In this document: piece by piece, positions 1 through 9,374 of the stretch | How positions within the stretch are numbered: position 1 is the stretch's first letter | Layout of the letters: each line of letters opens with the position of its first letter | NCBI RefSeq assembly: GCF_001594005.1 | Contig: NZ_LTBA01000002.1 | Span: forward strand, 78,254-142,253 | Length of the DNA: 64,000 nucleotides | Source: Clostridium tepidiprofundi DSM 19306 | GTDB taxonomy: Bacteria; Bacillota; Clostridia; Clostridiales; Clostridiaceae | Reading direction: 5' to 3' | The notes under the pieces: model-generated | Seen by the model: only the letters and a program-made list of their open reading frames with translations | Database searches by the model: none | What the model was told of the DNA's origin: nothing | Program-made: the position numbers and the translations under genes

Positions 1-55
1 ATAATAATGTCTAGAACCAATTTACACAAAAATAATTTATATGGAGTTGATAGAT

Positions 56-937
56 ATGAGTATTTTTAAAGGATCTGGTGTTGCTATTGTCACACCTTTT
101 AACGAAAATGGAATTGATTTTAAAAAACTTGAAGAACTTATTGAATGGCATATCAAGGAATGTACAGATGCCATCATAGTTTGTGGAACTACTGGAGAAG
201 CTTCCACAATGACACAACAAGAGAAAAAAGAGACTATAAAATTTGTTGTAGATATAGTAAACAAAAGAATACCTGTAATAGCTGGTACAGGAAGTAATTG
301 TACAGCTTCTGCTATTAGTATGAGTAAATGGGCAGAAAAAATAGGTGTAGATGGCTTGTTAGTAATTACACCTTATTACAACAAAACAACTCAAAAAGGA
401 TTAATTGAACACTTTAAAACAATTAGCGATTCTGTAAACACTCCTATAATAATTTATAATGTTCCTTCTAGAACTGGTATTAATATATTGCCCGAAACTC
501 TTGCAGAATTATGCACACTTAAAAACATCGTTGCTGTAAAAGAAGCAAGTGGTAATATAAGTCAAATTGCAAAGATAAAAGCTCTATGCGGTGATAATTT
601 AGCTATATATTCTGGAAATGATGATCAAATTATTCCTGTTTTATCTTTAGGGGGTATAGGTGTTATATCTGTTTTAGCAAATATTATTCCTAATCGTGTT
701 CATGAAATGGTTCATATGTATTTGGATGGGAAACATAAAGAAGCATTACAAATTCAACTTGATTATTTGAATTTAACAAATGCTCTTTTTATTGAAACTA
801 ACCCTATTCCAGTTAAAACAGCTATGAATATAATGGATATGAATGTTGGTAATTTAAGATTGCCACTCTGCAATATGGACGATAAAAATAAAGAAATATT
901 GATTTCAGAATTAAAAAAATGTAATCTAATTGAATAA
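56..937 (+). CDS. dapA: 4-hydroxy-tetrahydrodipicolinate synthase
   Basis: Condenses pyruvate with aspartate semialdehyde, the first committed step of diaminopimelate/lysine synthesis in the cytoplasm. The 293-residue product has the usual family length. Visible motifs are GTTGE (residues 44-48), the proton-relay tyrosine in YNVPSRTG (Tyr134) and the Schiff-base lysine in AVKEASGN (Lys162), matching E. coli Tyr133 and Lys161. I start at the ATG at 56 rather than the in-frame ATG at 41, because the GGAG at 43-46 lies 9 bases upstream of 56 and the upstream ATG overlaps that ribosome binding site. dapB follows after 29 bases, so the two form an operon that probably continues to the left of the window. 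Confidence 0.96.
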   Translation: MSIFKGSGVAIVTPFNENGIDFKKLEELIEWHIKECTDAIIVCGTTGEASTMTQQEKKETIKFVVDIVNKRIPVIAGTGSNCTASAISMSKWAEKIGVDGLLVITPYYNKTTQKGLIEHFKTISDSVNTPIIIYNVPSRTGINILPETLAELCTLKNIVAVKEASGNISQIAKIKALCGDNLAIYSGNDDQIIPVLSLGGIGVISVLANIIPNRVHEMVHMYLDGKHKEALQIQLDYLNLTNALFIETNPIPVKTAMNIMDMNVGNLRLPLCNMDDKNKEILISELKKCNLIE

Positions 938-966
938 TATAACAATTTTAGCAAGGAGAAAAGACT

Positions 967-1731
967 ATGATTAGAATAATTTTAAACGGTTGCTTTGGTA
1001 AAATGGGGAAAATGGTAACACAAGCTTCTTATAAATTCGAAAATTTAACCATTGTTGCTGGCATTGATGTTAATACCAATACAACTTCGCCTTATCCAGT
1101 ATTTAACAATATTGATGAATGCAATATTGATGCTGATGTTATACTGGATTTTTCTAGACCTGCTGCACTACCATCACTTGCAAAATACTGCATTAAAAAC
1201 AATATGCCAATAGTTATATGCACTACTGGATTTGATCTAGAAGGTGAAAACATCATATCAAATTTGAGCAAAAAAGTAGCTGTATTTCGTTCAGCAAATA
1301 TGTCAGTAGGTATAAATGTAATCAATAACATTTTAAAAAAGATAAGCTCATATTTATATAAAGGATTTGATATAGAAATAATAGAGAAACATCATAATCA
1401 AAAAATTGATGCCCCAAGTGGAACGGCATTAATGCTTGCAAACACTATAAAATCATCCATAGAAGAAGAAACTATTTTTTCACACGGTAGAGTAGGTGAA
1501 TGTAAAAGACATAAAAAAGAAATAGGAATACATGCAATAAGAGGTGGAAATATAGTAGGTGAACACGATATAATATTCGCAGGTCAAGGAGAAATTATTG
1601 AGATAAAGCACTCTGCAATATCACGTGAAGTATTTGCCATAGGAGCTCTTGATGCTTGTAAGTTTATACATGGCAAACAAAACGGATTATACAATATGGA
1701 TAATATTATCGATGAAAACATTTCTCTTTAA
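967..1731 (+). CDS. dapB: 4-hydroxy-tetrahydrodipicolinate reductase
   Basis: Reduces the DapA product to tetrahydrodipicolinate with NAD(P)H. The 254 residues begin with a dinucleotide-binding GCFGKMG loop (8-14) and carry the signature EKHHNQKIDAPSGTA around 140-154, with the catalytic histidine and lysine. AGGAGA lies just upstream of the ATG. The gene is second in the dapA-dapB operon and is followed by a strong palindromic terminator. The pathway continues in this window with dapH and the patA-like aminotransferase, so the acetylase branch is nearly complete here; no deacetylase (dapL-type) or dapF is visible. Confidence 0.96.
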   Translation: MIRIILNGCFGKMGKMVTQASYKFENLTIVAGIDVNTNTTSPYPVFNNIDECNIDADVILDFSRPAALPSLAKYCIKNNMPIVICTTGFDLEGENIISNLSKKVAVFRSANMSVGINVINNILKKISSYLYKGFDIEIIEKHHNQKIDAPSGTALMLANTIKSSIEEETIFSHGRVGECKRHKKEIGIHAIRGGNIVGEHDIIFAGQGEIIEIKHSAISREVFAIGALDACKFIHGKQNGLYNMDNIIDENISL

Positions 1732-1883
1732 ACAATACTAGTACAGACTTTCCTAGTAAATATATGTAAGTGTAAAAAATTTTTCTGTAAAACAGAGGCT
1801 GTGCAAAAATAAACTAAATAAAAACAAATTCTTTTTGTTGATTTGTGTAATTAAGTAACCTTGCACTAGCACTTACAAAAGTG

Positions 1884-1931
1884 AAAATACATTGTAGTCA
1901 TCTAATTTTAAGTTTGACTACAATGTATTTT
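1884..1931. terminator. Bidirectional terminator, dapB / patA-like gene
   Basis: Two perfect 17-base arms (1884-1900 and 1915-1931) separated by 14 bases, starting AAAATACATTG and ending CAATGTATTTT. A-run and T-run flanks allow it to work in both directions between the convergent dapB and aminotransferase genes. Confidence 0.8.
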
Positions 1932-1982
1932 CTGTACTCATTTATATTTTTATACTAATACTATTATATTATCTGTTTGCTA

Positions 1983-3128
1983 TCAAATCCTTTTTAACCA
2001 TTCTTCAATTCTCATTATAGCTTCTCTAAGTTCCTCCATACTGTAAGAATATGAAATCCTTATGTATCCCTCACCACCATATCCAAACGCTGAACCAGGA
2101 ACTACCGCTACTTTTGCTTCTTTAAGCATTCTTTCACAAAACTCATCACTCTTTATACCGAATTTTTTGATAGATGGGAATATATAAAATGCTCCTTTAG
2201 GCAGAATAACATCAAATCCTAATCTATTGAGTTCACTATACATGAAATCTCTTCTTTTCATGAATGATTTTTTCATATATTCTACATCACTCAAACAGCT
2301 CTTGAGTCCTCTATAAGCTCCCCATTGTGCAATTGAAGGTGCACATGATACATTATACTGGTGAAATTTAATCACATTATCCACTACAGCCTTAGTTCCA
2401 CAAACATATCCAACCCTTAAGCCCGTCATTGAAAACATCTTAGAAAAGCCACCCACCAAGACAACTTTATGCTTAATATCGTCATATTGTGAAATAGAAT
2501 AATACTCATCATAACAGAGCGAAGAATACATTTCATCACTTATAACTATTAAATCATTATTTTTAACGATATCATGCAGAATTTCACTATCTTTTTTAGA
2601 TAATATTGCACCTGTTGGATTACAAGGATATGAAACAACTAAAAGTTTTGGTTTTTCATGTTTGATTAATTTCTGGAGTTCATCATAATTTAATGAAAAA
2701 TCATCATTTAGCTTATAATTTATAACATTTCCACCTAGCACCTTAATACAATTTTCATACGCTGGATACGCAGGAGTAGGTACTAAAACATTATCCCCTT
2801 CATTCAGAAATACTGCAAATACATCCATTATACCTTCACTGCCGCCAACTGTTATACAAATCTCATCACTATAATAGTTAATATGCCTCTTCTTTAAGTA
2901 ATTTGAAATCTCTGACCTAAGCTCCAAAATTCCCTCATTAGCAGTATACATTGTCTTATTATTTATTATAGCATCACAAATTTCTTTTTTAATTAACTCT
3001 GGAACAGCAAAATCCGGCTGACCCAATGTTAATGACACCACTCCATCAACTTTATTGACTTTATTATAAAATTTCCTTATACCTGATATTTCAATATATT
3101 GAATTTTCTTCGAAAACAACTCATCCAT
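1983..3128 (-). CDS. patA: PLP-dependent aminotransferase, probable N-acetyl-LL-diaminopimelate aminotransferase
   Basis: Fold type I class I/II aminotransferase of 381 residues. Visible are the substrate/cofactor motifs NPTG (170-173), the aspartate in ISDEMYSS (Asp198) and the PLP lysine in GGFSKMFSMTGLRVGY (Lys230). It is divergent from dapH (tetrahydrodipicolinate N-acetyltransferase) and convergent with dapAB. In Bacillus the acetylase pathway uses the related PatA to aminate N-acetyl-2-amino-6-oxopimelate, so context points to that step. The sequence alone cannot exclude a general aspartate- or aromatic-type aminotransferase; the symbol is by context. Confidence 0.75.
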   Translation of the reverse strand: MDELFSKKIQYIEISGIRKFYNKVNKVDGVVSLTLGQPDFAVPELIKKEICDAIINNKTMYTANEGILELRSEISNYLKKRHINYYSDEICITVGGSEGIMDVFAVFLNEGDNVLVPTPAYPAYENCIKVLGGNVINYKLNDDFSLNYDELQKLIKHEKPKLLVVSYPCNPTGAILSKKDSEILHDIVKNNDLIVISDEMYSSLCYDEYYSISQYDDIKHKVVLVGGFSKMFSMTGLRVGYVCGTKAVVDNVIKFHQYNVSCAPSIAQWGAYRGLKSCLSDVEYMKKSFMKRRDFMYSELNRLGFDVILPKGAFYIFPSIKKFGIKSDEFCERMLKEAKVAVVPGSAFGYGGEGYIRISYSYSMEELREAIMRIEEWLKRI

Positions 3129-3301
3129 GCAATCACCATTCCTTACAAATAAAATAATTAATATGCTTATATTTTATATTAATTATTTATTTTAAACAAT
3201 TAATGTATTAAAATAATATTGTGAAAATATAATTCTACACATAATATTTACAAATTATAAAAACCCACAAATAGTAAAAAAACAGAGAGGATGATATTTT
3301 A

Positions 3302-4012
3302 ATGGGATATGATTTAACTAATCCATACGAACTCGCTAAATACATAAAAAATTCAAAGAAGACAACTCCTGTAAAGGTATATGCTGAAGGAAATTTGGAT
3401 GATTGCGAATTTAACAATATTGAGTATTTTAAAAGCAACAATTTCTATGTATTGTTTGGAGAAAGCGAACATATATGTAACTTTATGGAGCATAACAAAA
3501 ATAAAATCAAAAAATTCAGATTAGAAATTGATAGAAGAAATTCAGCTATACCTCTTATAGACCTAAAAAAAATAAATGCAAGAATTGAACCAGGTGCAAT
3601 AATAAGAGATAAAGCAATCATAGGAAATAACGCTGTAATAATGATGGGAGCTATAATAAATATAGGTGCTGAAATAGGCGAAGAAACCATGATAGATATG
3701 AATGCAGTAGTTGGTGCACGAGCAAAAATTGGTAAAAAAGTACATTTAGGTGCTGGTGCTGTAATTGCTGGAGTTTTAGAACCACCTAGCAAAGAACCTT
3801 GTGTCATAGAAGATGATGTTTTAATAGGTGCAAATGCTGTAATACTTGAAGGCGTTAGGATAGGCAAAGGTTCTGTAATTGCTGCCGGTTCTGTTGTAAC
3901 ATCTGATATTCCTGAAAATGTAGTTGCAGCTGGCACTCCAGCAAAAATAATCAAAAAAGTTGATGAAACAACAAAGAGCAAAACAGAAATTCTTGATGAT
4001 TTGAGAAAATAA
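3302..4012 (+). CDS. dapH: Tetrahydrodipicolinate N-acetyltransferase
   Basis: Transfers acetyl from acetyl-CoA to tetrahydrodipicolinate, the branch-defining step of the acetylase route to diaminopimelate. At 236 residues it has the length of Bacillus DapH. A short N-terminal alpha/beta domain (about 1-85) is followed by left-handed beta-helix hexapeptide repeats (about 90-215; [54 protein letters not shown]) and AAGTPAKII, typical of trimeric acyltransferases. GAGAGGATG precedes the ATG. It is followed at once by a terminator hairpin, so it is probably monocistronic. Confidence 0.93.
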   Translation: MGYDLTNPYELAKYIKNSKKTTPVKVYAEGNLDDCEFNNIEYFKSNNFYVLFGESEHICNFMEHNKNKIKKFRLEIDRRNSAIPLIDLKKINARIEPGAIIRDKAIIGNNAVIMMGAIINIGAEIGEETMIDMNAVVGARAKIGKKVHLGAGAVIAGVLEPPSKEPCVIEDDVLIGANAVILEGVRIGKGSVIAAGSVVTSDIPENVVAAGTPAKIIKKVDETTKSKTEILDDLRK

Positions 4013-4022
4013 TACAAACAAC

Positions 4023-4059
4023 AATTTAGGGGCTATTCTCTTGAATAACCCCTTAAATT
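4023..4059. terminator. Terminator after dapH
   Basis: Hairpin GGGGCTATTC / GAATAACCCC (4029-4052) with AATTTA and TTAAATT flanks, located between the convergent dapH and the SSB-like gene. Probably bidirectional. Confidence 0.7.
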
Positions 4060-4746
4060 CTATGCTTCTCTTTCAAAATCCTCATTATTTATGCTTTCTT
4101 CATTTTCTTCATCTTTGTCTTTATCTTCAACAACCTTTTCCATCTTGGAAATTGAAACCTCATAAGCCATTTTTCTCACAACTTCATTTTCACTTATTCT
4201 TTTTTGATATTCTCTACTTTGAAGTCTTCCCCATATTCTTATGTTATCCCCAACTTCAAGTGTCCTACAATATCTTGAATTTCTCCCCCATGCAATTGTA
4301 GGTATATAGTCCGATTTATTATACGGCCTATTTACTGCTAAAAGCATATCTGCAATTTCTCTACCAAAAGGTGTTTTTCTATAAATTGGTTTCTTACATA
4401 TGAAGCCATCAAGAAAAATCTGATTTGGATTTTTACTTTTTTCTTCACAATGATAAATATCTCTAGCGAAAACAGTCAATATAAGTCTATTTGCTCCATC
4501 AACATACTTATTATAGGATCTAAGTTGACCTTCAATAACAACATAGTCCCCTGCTTTTATATCGATTCCTGTTATAAGTCTCTCTGAAACAGTAACATTT
4601 ATTAAATCTTTAGAATCGCTAAGTCTTGGTACCTCCAAAACAAAAGTATAAAACCCTTCCCCATACATCTCATGACTAAACTCTAATTCAGAACCTACCT
4701 CTCCTTCCAGATAAATACTATTGTTCTTCATTAAATTGTCCATCAT
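4060..4746 (-). CDS. Tandem OB-fold single-stranded-DNA-binding-like protein
   Basis: 228 residues with two SSB-like OB folds: the first about 10-95 (SIYLEGEVG, FYTFVLEVPRLS, VVIEGQLRSY) and the second about 105-195 (IFLDGFICKKPIYRKTPFG, IPTIAWGRNSRYCRTLEVGD, IWGRLQSREY), then an acidic tail (EDKDKDEENEESINNEDF) like the SSB C-terminus. This two-domain form is a clostridial family related to SSB, distinct from housekeeping Ssb (one OB fold). Start chosen at the ATG at 4746 because AGGAAAGAGGGG lies just upstream; the longer reading frame has a basic extension with no ribosome binding site. It is probably a DNA repair or replication accessory protein, with no operon partner in view. Confidence 0.75.
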   Translation of the reverse strand: MMDNLMKNNSIYLEGEVGSELEFSHEMYGEGFYTFVLEVPRLSDSKDLINVTVSERLITGIDIKAGDYVVIEGQLRSYNKYVDGANRLILTVFARDIYHCEEKSKNPNQIFLDGFICKKPIYRKTPFGREIADMLLAVNRPYNKSDYIPTIAWGRNSRYCRTLEVGDNIRIWGRLQSREYQKRISENEVVRKMAYEVSISKMEKVVEDKDKDEENEESINNEDFEREA

Positions 4747-4892
4747 AGCCCCTCTTTCCTTTCGTTTTTTATTTTTTATACAATAAATATTATTCAATAA
4801 TATTTATTTATATAACCATATAACATAAAAATATTTATAAAATATTTCTACTTTTCCATTATAATACAAAGCACCTATCTCTTTCAATATTT

Positions 4893-5669
4893 TTATTGAT
4901 TATTTTTTATTTGTTTTCCAGAATGGTCCATATGATAATTGTCTTTATAAATTAATTCCGATACAGTAACAAATTCATATCCTTCACTCTTAAGCTTTTC
5001 AAGCACCCTAGGTAAATTTTGAGGTGTAAATTTAGCATCATTATGAAACAATATAATAGAACCAGGTTTTGTTTTTTTAATTACTCTATTGTACTCTAAA
5101 TCAGCACCTTGTGCCTTCCAGTCTATGCTATCAACATCCCACTGTATGCAATAATGATTAGTGCTTTCAACCGCTTCAACAACTTTATCATTATATGCAC
5201 CTTCAGGACATCTAAATACTTTTGTCTTTTCACCTGTTATTTTCATTATCTTAGCATCTGTAATTGCAATTTCATTAATTATTTTTTCCTTAGATAGTCT
5301 AGTCATATTAGGATGAGTATTTGAATGATTTCCAATTTCATGTCCACGCTTATATATCTCTAATACCTTATCAGGATATTTATCCACCCATCCACCTACC
5401 AAAAAGAAAGTAGCTCTAACGTTATATTTATCTAGTGTTTCTAGCAATGATTCTGTTTTGTCACTTCCCCAACTCGCATCAAATGTTATAGCAACTTTTT
5501 TCTTATCCGTGTCAACACAATAAATTGGCAATTTCTTTTTAGTTGTAAAAAACACACCTGTTGAATTGTAATTTTTCACTCCCACATATATCCCTGCAAC
5601 TGCAAATATAAGTATTAAAGCAAGTACTACTCCAATTATTTTTGTTGATTTTTTATATTTGTCCAGCAT
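4893..5669 (-). CDS. Polysaccharide deacetylase, PdaB-like sporulation type
   Basis: Membrane-anchored (hydrophobic segment about 10-30) NodB-domain protein of 258 residues. It removes N- or O-acetyl groups from a cell-wall glycan outside the membrane. The metal site is visible as TFDASWG (62-68) and HSNTH (115-119), with RCPEGAY (153-159) and the late histidine in ILFHND. TFDxSWG in place of TFDDG is characteristic of the PdaB branch, which acts on spore cortex in Bacillus. A 50-bp perfect palindrome lies between it and the divergent DUF4364 gene. I leave the symbol empty because clostridia carry several paralogues. Confidence 0.8.
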   Translation of the reverse strand: MLDKYKKSTKIIGVVLALILIFAVAGIYVGVKNYNSTGVFFTTKKKLPIYCVDTDKKKVAITFDASWGSDKTESLLETLDKYNVRATFFLVGGWVDKYPDKVLEIYKRGHEIGNHSNTHPNMTRLSKEKIINEIAITDAKIMKITGEKTKVFRCPEGAYNDKVVEAVESTNHYCIQWDVDSIDWKAQGADLEYNRVIKKTKPGSIILFHNDAKFTPQNLPRVLEKLKSEGYEFVTVSELIYKDNYHMDHSGKQIKNNQ

Positions 5670-5737
5670 ATCACTCTTTCCTTCCCTTTTTTATTTTAAT
5701 ACCTTAATAAATGTTATTCACAAATTACCATATTTAT

Positions 5738-5787
5738 CACCCCAGGGGTGTAAATTTTACCATGGTAAAATTTACACCCCTGGGGTG
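5738..5787. promoter_or_regulatory. Perfect 50-bp palindrome, likely operator
   Basis: Every base from 5738 to 5787 pairs across the centre at 5762/5763 (CCATGG). Each end is itself a near-palindrome, CACCCCAGGGGTG (5738-5750) and CACCCCTGGGGTG (5775-5787). A TATAAT at 5808-5813 (plus strand) puts the -35 position on the right end of the palindrome, so a bound protein would touch RNA polymerase at the DUF4364 promoter. The same 13-mer recurs only at 46.9-47.0 kb. A cruciform or terminator role is also possible, but no T-run follows either arm. Confidence 0.6.
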
Positions 5788-5842
5788 GCTTTATTCAAAT
5801 TTTGTGCTATAATATTATATAGATTTCATATGAGGAGGGATT

Positions 5843-6376
5843 ATGATGAACAGCAATACATTAGAATTAGCCGAAAGTAAACTTCTTATATTATACATTA
5901 TTGATAAAATAAAACTTCCAATATCAAATATGCAGTTAACTGAAATAATTTTGGAAAACAATTTACTTAATTATTTCACACTTCAAGAATATATTTTTGA
6001 ACTGGTAAATTCCAATTTCATTGAACCATTAGAAAAAGATAATAAAACTCGACTTTATATTACTAATGACGGTATCAAAATATTAAACATGTTTATGAAC
6101 AGAATTTCTAAAAACAAAATAGAATTGATAAATAAATATTTAGATAATCACATAGAAAAAATAAAAAAGCAGATAACTATTACTGCTGATTATACAATCG
6201 AAAACAAAAATAATTTTTTAGTCAACCTAAAGGCTTGTGAAAATGATTTGACTCTTATAGACTTAAAATTAAGCGTAGCTTCAAACAATCAAGCAAGAGC
6301 TCTGTGCAAAAAATGGAAGTCAAATTCTTCAAAATTATATAAGGAAATCATAGACTTACTTATTGATGATATTTAG
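5843..6376 (+). CDS. DUF4364 family protein, predicted winged-helix regulator
   Basis: 177 residues beginning MMNSNTLELAESKLLILYII, with a winged-helix-like N-terminal part (about 8-85: LILYIIDKIKLPISNMQLTEIIL, LQEYIFELVNSNFIEPL, RLYITNDGIKIL) and a C-terminal alpha/beta region. The pattern matches DUF4364, a family of uncharacterised clostridial proteins of transcription-factor shape. GAGGAGGGA precedes the start; either of two adjacent ATGs (5843 or 5846) could be used. The gene is monocistronic and preceded by the 50-bp palindrome, so autoregulation through it is plausible but not shown. Confidence 0.7.
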   Translation: MMNSNTLELAESKLLILYIIDKIKLPISNMQLTEIILENNLLNYFTLQEYIFELVNSNFIEPLEKDNKTRLYITNDGIKILNMFMNRISKNKIELINKYLDNHIEKIKKQITITADYTIENKNNFLVNLKACENDLTLIDLKLSVASNNQARALCKKWKSNSSKLYKEIIDLLIDDI

Positions 6377-6416
6377 TATAATATTGGTTTACTGATATTA
6401 TACTATTATTTTATAT

Positions 6417-6549
6417 TGCTATACTTAGCATATTGCTATACTTAGCATATTACTTATACTTAGCATATTACTATACTTATCAAGTTATAAAATCCGTATT
6501 ACCATTTAGATTATTGTACTTATTATACGATTTTAAAAATTTCACAAGT
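6417..6549. repeat. Short tandem repeat and imperfect inverted-repeat element
   Basis: Between the stops of DUF4364 and the beta-propeller gene. From 6417 to 6474 a 17-18-base unit around ATACTTAGCATATT is repeated about four times. It runs into a 75-base imperfect inverted repeat (6475-6549; ACTTATCAAGTTATAAAATC ... ATTTTAAAAATTTCACAAGT). A second copy of the latter lies at 41716-41781 upstream of nadE, so it is a dispersed element. No coding sense is visible. Confidence 0.55.
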
Positions 6550-6598
6550 GTACAATATGATACCTCACTTGCTAGACGGGAGCGGTACAGTTGGCTTT

Positions 6599-7483
6599 CT
6601 ATGCCAATATTATGCCTGTTGGCTCACCTCCTATGTGAATGCTTTCTTTGCTTTCATTTACTGGATTAACCTTTATTAGAAGATTGTTATAATTATCACC
6701 AACATATATATAGTCATCATTTTCTATTATCCCTCTTGGCATTCCTCCCACCCTTATCTTTTTTATCTCTTTATATTTGCTTAAGTCTACTATGCTTATT
6801 GTACCTTCTCCAAAATTTGATACATAACAGTAATTATCATTGCTAAAAATATCTACTGGTGAATTACCAACAGGTATTCTATTAATTATCTTATAATTTT
6901 TTGACGATATTATGCTAATACATCCCCTGCTATCCATTCCAATATTGCTTTCGCATACTATAATATAGTTACCATCTGAAGAAAAAATGGCTTTTGTAGG
7001 ATATGCTCCTACTTTAATATTTTTTATTATTCGACTGTTTGTACCATCTATTAAAGTAATAGTATCATCTTGCATATTAGAAATTAATATTTTATTGCTA
7101 CGTTTGTTAATATCTATACTGTGAGGTGAATTTCCACATGGCACTTCTTCTAAAACAGAGCGATTAATCATATCAAAAACAACCATATTATTAAGTTCAC
7201 CACATATTATATATGCATTATAGTTTAGAGTTTTTATATCATTACAGTGAACACCTATATAGTAACTCTCTATTTTAGAGAAATTATTTATATCAACTAT
7301 GGAAATTGTGTTTCCATAGCTATTAGCAACTAAAATATTATCCTTATAAAAACAAATTCCGTGTGGTCCTAATCTATTATAATAATCATATCTCAAATTA
7401 ATTTTATTCTTTTCAATAAATTTTTCAGTATTAACCACAGATATACTATCAGTGGATGTATTGCATACAAATAAAGAGTGCAT
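6599..7483 (-). CDS. YVTN/YncE-type beta-propeller repeat protein
   Basis: 294 residues made of about six blades of the form (L)FVCNTSTDSISVVNT, ILVANSYGNTISIVDI, ILISNMQDDTITLIDG, CYVSNFGEGTISIVDL, IYVGDNYNNLLIKVNP. These are 40-residue beta-propeller blades of the YVTN/YncE kind. No signal peptide, so it is probably cytoplasmic or in the forespore; binding partner unknown. GAGGAGGTGAATAAGT precedes the ATG. Such proteins are scattered in clostridia without a fixed role. The gene stands alone between two terminator-like regions. Confidence 0.65.
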   Translation of the reverse strand: MHSLFVCNTSTDSISVVNTEKFIEKNKINLRYDYYNRLGPHGICFYKDNILVANSYGNTISIVDINNFSKIESYYIGVHCNDIKTLNYNAYIICGELNNMVVFDMINRSVLEEVPCGNSPHSIDINKRSNKILISNMQDDTITLIDGTNSRIIKNIKVGAYPTKAIFSSDGNYIIVCESNIGMDSRGCISIISSKNYKIINRIPVGNSPVDIFSNDNYCYVSNFGEGTISIVDLSKYKEIKKIRVGGMPRGIIENDDYIYVGDNYNNLLIKVNPVNESKESIHIGGEPTGIILA

Positions 7484-7530
7484 ACTTATTCACCTCCTCA
7501 TAATATAATATGAGTATTGAATAAATTTGC

Positions 7531-7569
7531 TAATAAAAAATAAGGACACCCTATGTAAACAGGCTATCC
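7531..7569 (-). terminator. Terminator after folC
   Basis: On the minus strand GGATAGCC ... GGGTGTCC (7562-7569 with 7544-7551) forms a seven-pair stem followed by TTATTTTTTATTA. It lies just downstream of the folC stop. Confidence 0.6.
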
Positions 7570-7586
7570 CCATTAATGTTTTGGAA

Positions 7587-8927
7587 TTAGTATTTTACTG
7601 AATAGTCATTTTCTTGAATATGCCTTATCAACTTTCTCATATCACCCACCATATATAGCGAACCTGATATTAAAATCATATCTCCAGATTTATAGTAATC
7701 TAACGCTTTCTTAAAAGCTAATTCATAATCTTCAATAGCTTCACATTTAGAATTTATCTTTTTAACTTCATCCATTAAATCAACAGCTAATTCTGCTCTA
7801 TCGCTGTGAGGAGTTACAGCGATAACTTTTTTAGCTAATGGAACAATGGTTTCTATCATTTCTTTTACTTGTTTATCAGCAAGAATACCTAATATCAATA
7901 TCAAATTATTATAACTAAAATAACTATCAACATTTTCTCTTAATTTTTTAATACCATCTATGTTATGTGCACCATCAATTACAATCAATGGATTATTATT
8001 AAGTATTTCAAGTCTTCCTGGCCACTTTACATTTTTGAATGCATTTAGCATAGCCTCTTTATCAATTGTAACTCCATTGTTTATTAATTCTTCCACTGCA
8101 TATACAGCAGTTGCACAATTTAAAAGCTGGTGTTTACCTAATAAAGACAGTTCTATTTCATACTTATCTAAATCAGTATGAACAACAAACTTTTGAAGTA
8201 TATTTTTATCTGATTTACAGTCTATTCTTAATGATGAATATGAATATTCAACACTATCTTTATTTACTTTTATTAGTTTGCAATTCCTTAATGAACAAAT
8301 ATCCTCAATTACCTTTTCAGCTTCATATTCTTGCGGATAAAGAATAACAGGAATATTTTCTTTAATAATGCCCCCTTTTTCATATGCTATATCACTAAGT
8401 GTATTACCTAAAACATGCATATGGTCAAAGCTGATAGATGTAATAATGCTTATAATAGGTGTTATAACATTAGTTGAATCCAATCTTCCTCCAAGTCCAA
8501 CCTCAATAACAGCAAAATCAACATTTTCTTTATAAAAATATAATAAACCCATACATGTTAATATTTCAAAATATGTGGGATTCCCTAATCCTTCATCAAT
8601 TATTTTAGGAACAATATTAGAAATTTCTTCAACTATATCGCTCAATCTATTCTTAGGAATGTTCTCATTATTTATTTGAATTCTTTCTTCAAACTCCTCA
8701 ACATAAGGTGATGTATACATTCCTACTTTATAACCAGCCTCCATTAAAACTCTTGTAATCATAGCAGTTGTCGAACCTTTTCCATTAGTACCCGCAATAT
8801 GTATATATTTTGTACTCTTATGTGGATTACCTAATAATTCAAGCATTCTCTCTGTTCTTTCAAGCCCTAATTTAACACCAAATCTCGATGTATTTTCAAT
8901 ATATTTAATCGCTTCATCATAATTCAA
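7587..8927 (-). CDS. folC: Folylpolyglutamate synthase / dihydrofolate synthase
   Basis: Adds glutamates to folates (and to dihydropteroate) in the cytoplasm. 446 residues; Mur-ligase fold with the P-loop GTNGKGST in the first 60 residues, the FDHMHVLGNTLSDIAYEKGGII region, and the C-terminal domain with PGRLEIL and DGAHNIDG. I place the start at the TTG at 8927 (LNYDEAIKYIENTSRFG) because AGGGAGGGGA lies about seven bases upstream; the track-length ATG is upstream of that site and lacks one. valS-folC is a common clostridial order; here two repeats and a palindrome separate them, so co-transcription is uncertain. Confidence 0.93.
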   Translation of the reverse strand: MNYDEAIKYIENTSRFGVKLGLERTERMLELLGNPHKSTKYIHIAGTNGKGSTTAMITRVLMEAGYKVGMYTSPYVEEFEERIQINNENIPKNRLSDIVEEISNIVPKIIDEGLGNPTYFEILTCMGLLYFYKENVDFAVIEVGLGGRLDSTNVITPIISIITSISFDHMHVLGNTLSDIAYEKGGIIKENIPVILYPQEYEAEKVIEDICSLRNCKLIKVNKDSVEYSYSSLRIDCKSDKNILQKFVVHTDLDKYEIELSLLGKHQLLNCATAVYAVEELINNGVTIDKEAMLNAFKNVKWPGRLEILNNNPLIVIDGAHNIDGIKKLRENVDSYFSYNNLILILGILADKQVKEMIETIVPLAKKVIAVTPHSDRAELAVDLMDEVKKINSKCEAIEDYELAFKKALDYYKSGDMILISGSLYMVGDMRKLIRHIQENDYSVKY

Positions 8928-9033
8928 ATATATCCCCTCCCTCATACAATAATACAATATCTTGTAAATATACTTTAAACAGTAACAAAACCATTCTTTA
9001 ACAATTAAATTTTAATTTGAATCAAATGTAACG

Positions 9034-9101
9034 CAAATAACAAGTCAAATGTACGACGTATGTTTTATGCCATACTTACTAGTTATTTTCTGAAAATGCC
9101 T
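9034..9101. repeat. Shortened copy of the 161-bp hairpin element
   Basis: AAATAACAAGTCAAATG at the left and TACTAGTTATTTTCTGAAAA at the right match the two ends of the full element, while the central 90 bases are missing. It lies 105 bases from full copy A. Confidence 0.65.
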
Positions 9102-9151
9102 AACTCACTGATAGTATACATTAATATTCAAAAAAGTAAAAGGGACTGTCA

Positions 9152-9193
9152 GGGAAAAAACCTAAATACAATGTATTGTATAGTTTTTTTCCC
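9152..9193. terminator. Near-perfect 42-bp palindrome between valS and folC
   Basis: GGGAAAAAACCTAAATACAA at 9152 is mirrored by TTGTATAGTTTTTTTCCC ending at 9193, with one bulge. It could terminate valS transcription on the minus strand, though the run inside the stem is unusual for a simple terminator. Confidence 0.4.
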
Positions 9194-9206
9194 TACAACC
9201 CCTCTA

Positions 9207-9367
9207 AGGCATTTAAAAGAAAATAACAAGTCAAAGATGCGACGTATATTTTGTGAAATACAAAGAGTTGGGTTCCGCTGATAGTAGGTTCTATCAACGG
9301 GTTCCAACGATGAAGTAGTTCGCAAAATAGACTAGCATACTGACTAGTTATTTTTTTGAAAATGCCT
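9207..9367. repeat. 161-bp full-length hairpin element, copy A
   Basis: Begins AGGCATTTAAAAGAAAATAA and ends TTATTTTTTTGAAAATGCCT. The right half reverse-complemented aligns with the left half along almost the whole length, ending in CCGCTGATAG / CTATCAACGG around a six-base loop. It is therefore a non-coding palindromic (MITE-like) element. Its right end is eight bases before the valS stop. Confidence 0.85.
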
Positions 9368-9374
9368 AAATATT

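Noticed and set aside
4041..4301. 86-codon plus-strand reading frame
   Set aside because: Antisense of the SSB-like gene, poor composition, no ribosome binding site.
6433..6669. 78-codon plus-strand reading frame
   Set aside because: Starts in the ATACTTAGCATATT tandem repeat and overlaps the end of the beta-propeller gene.
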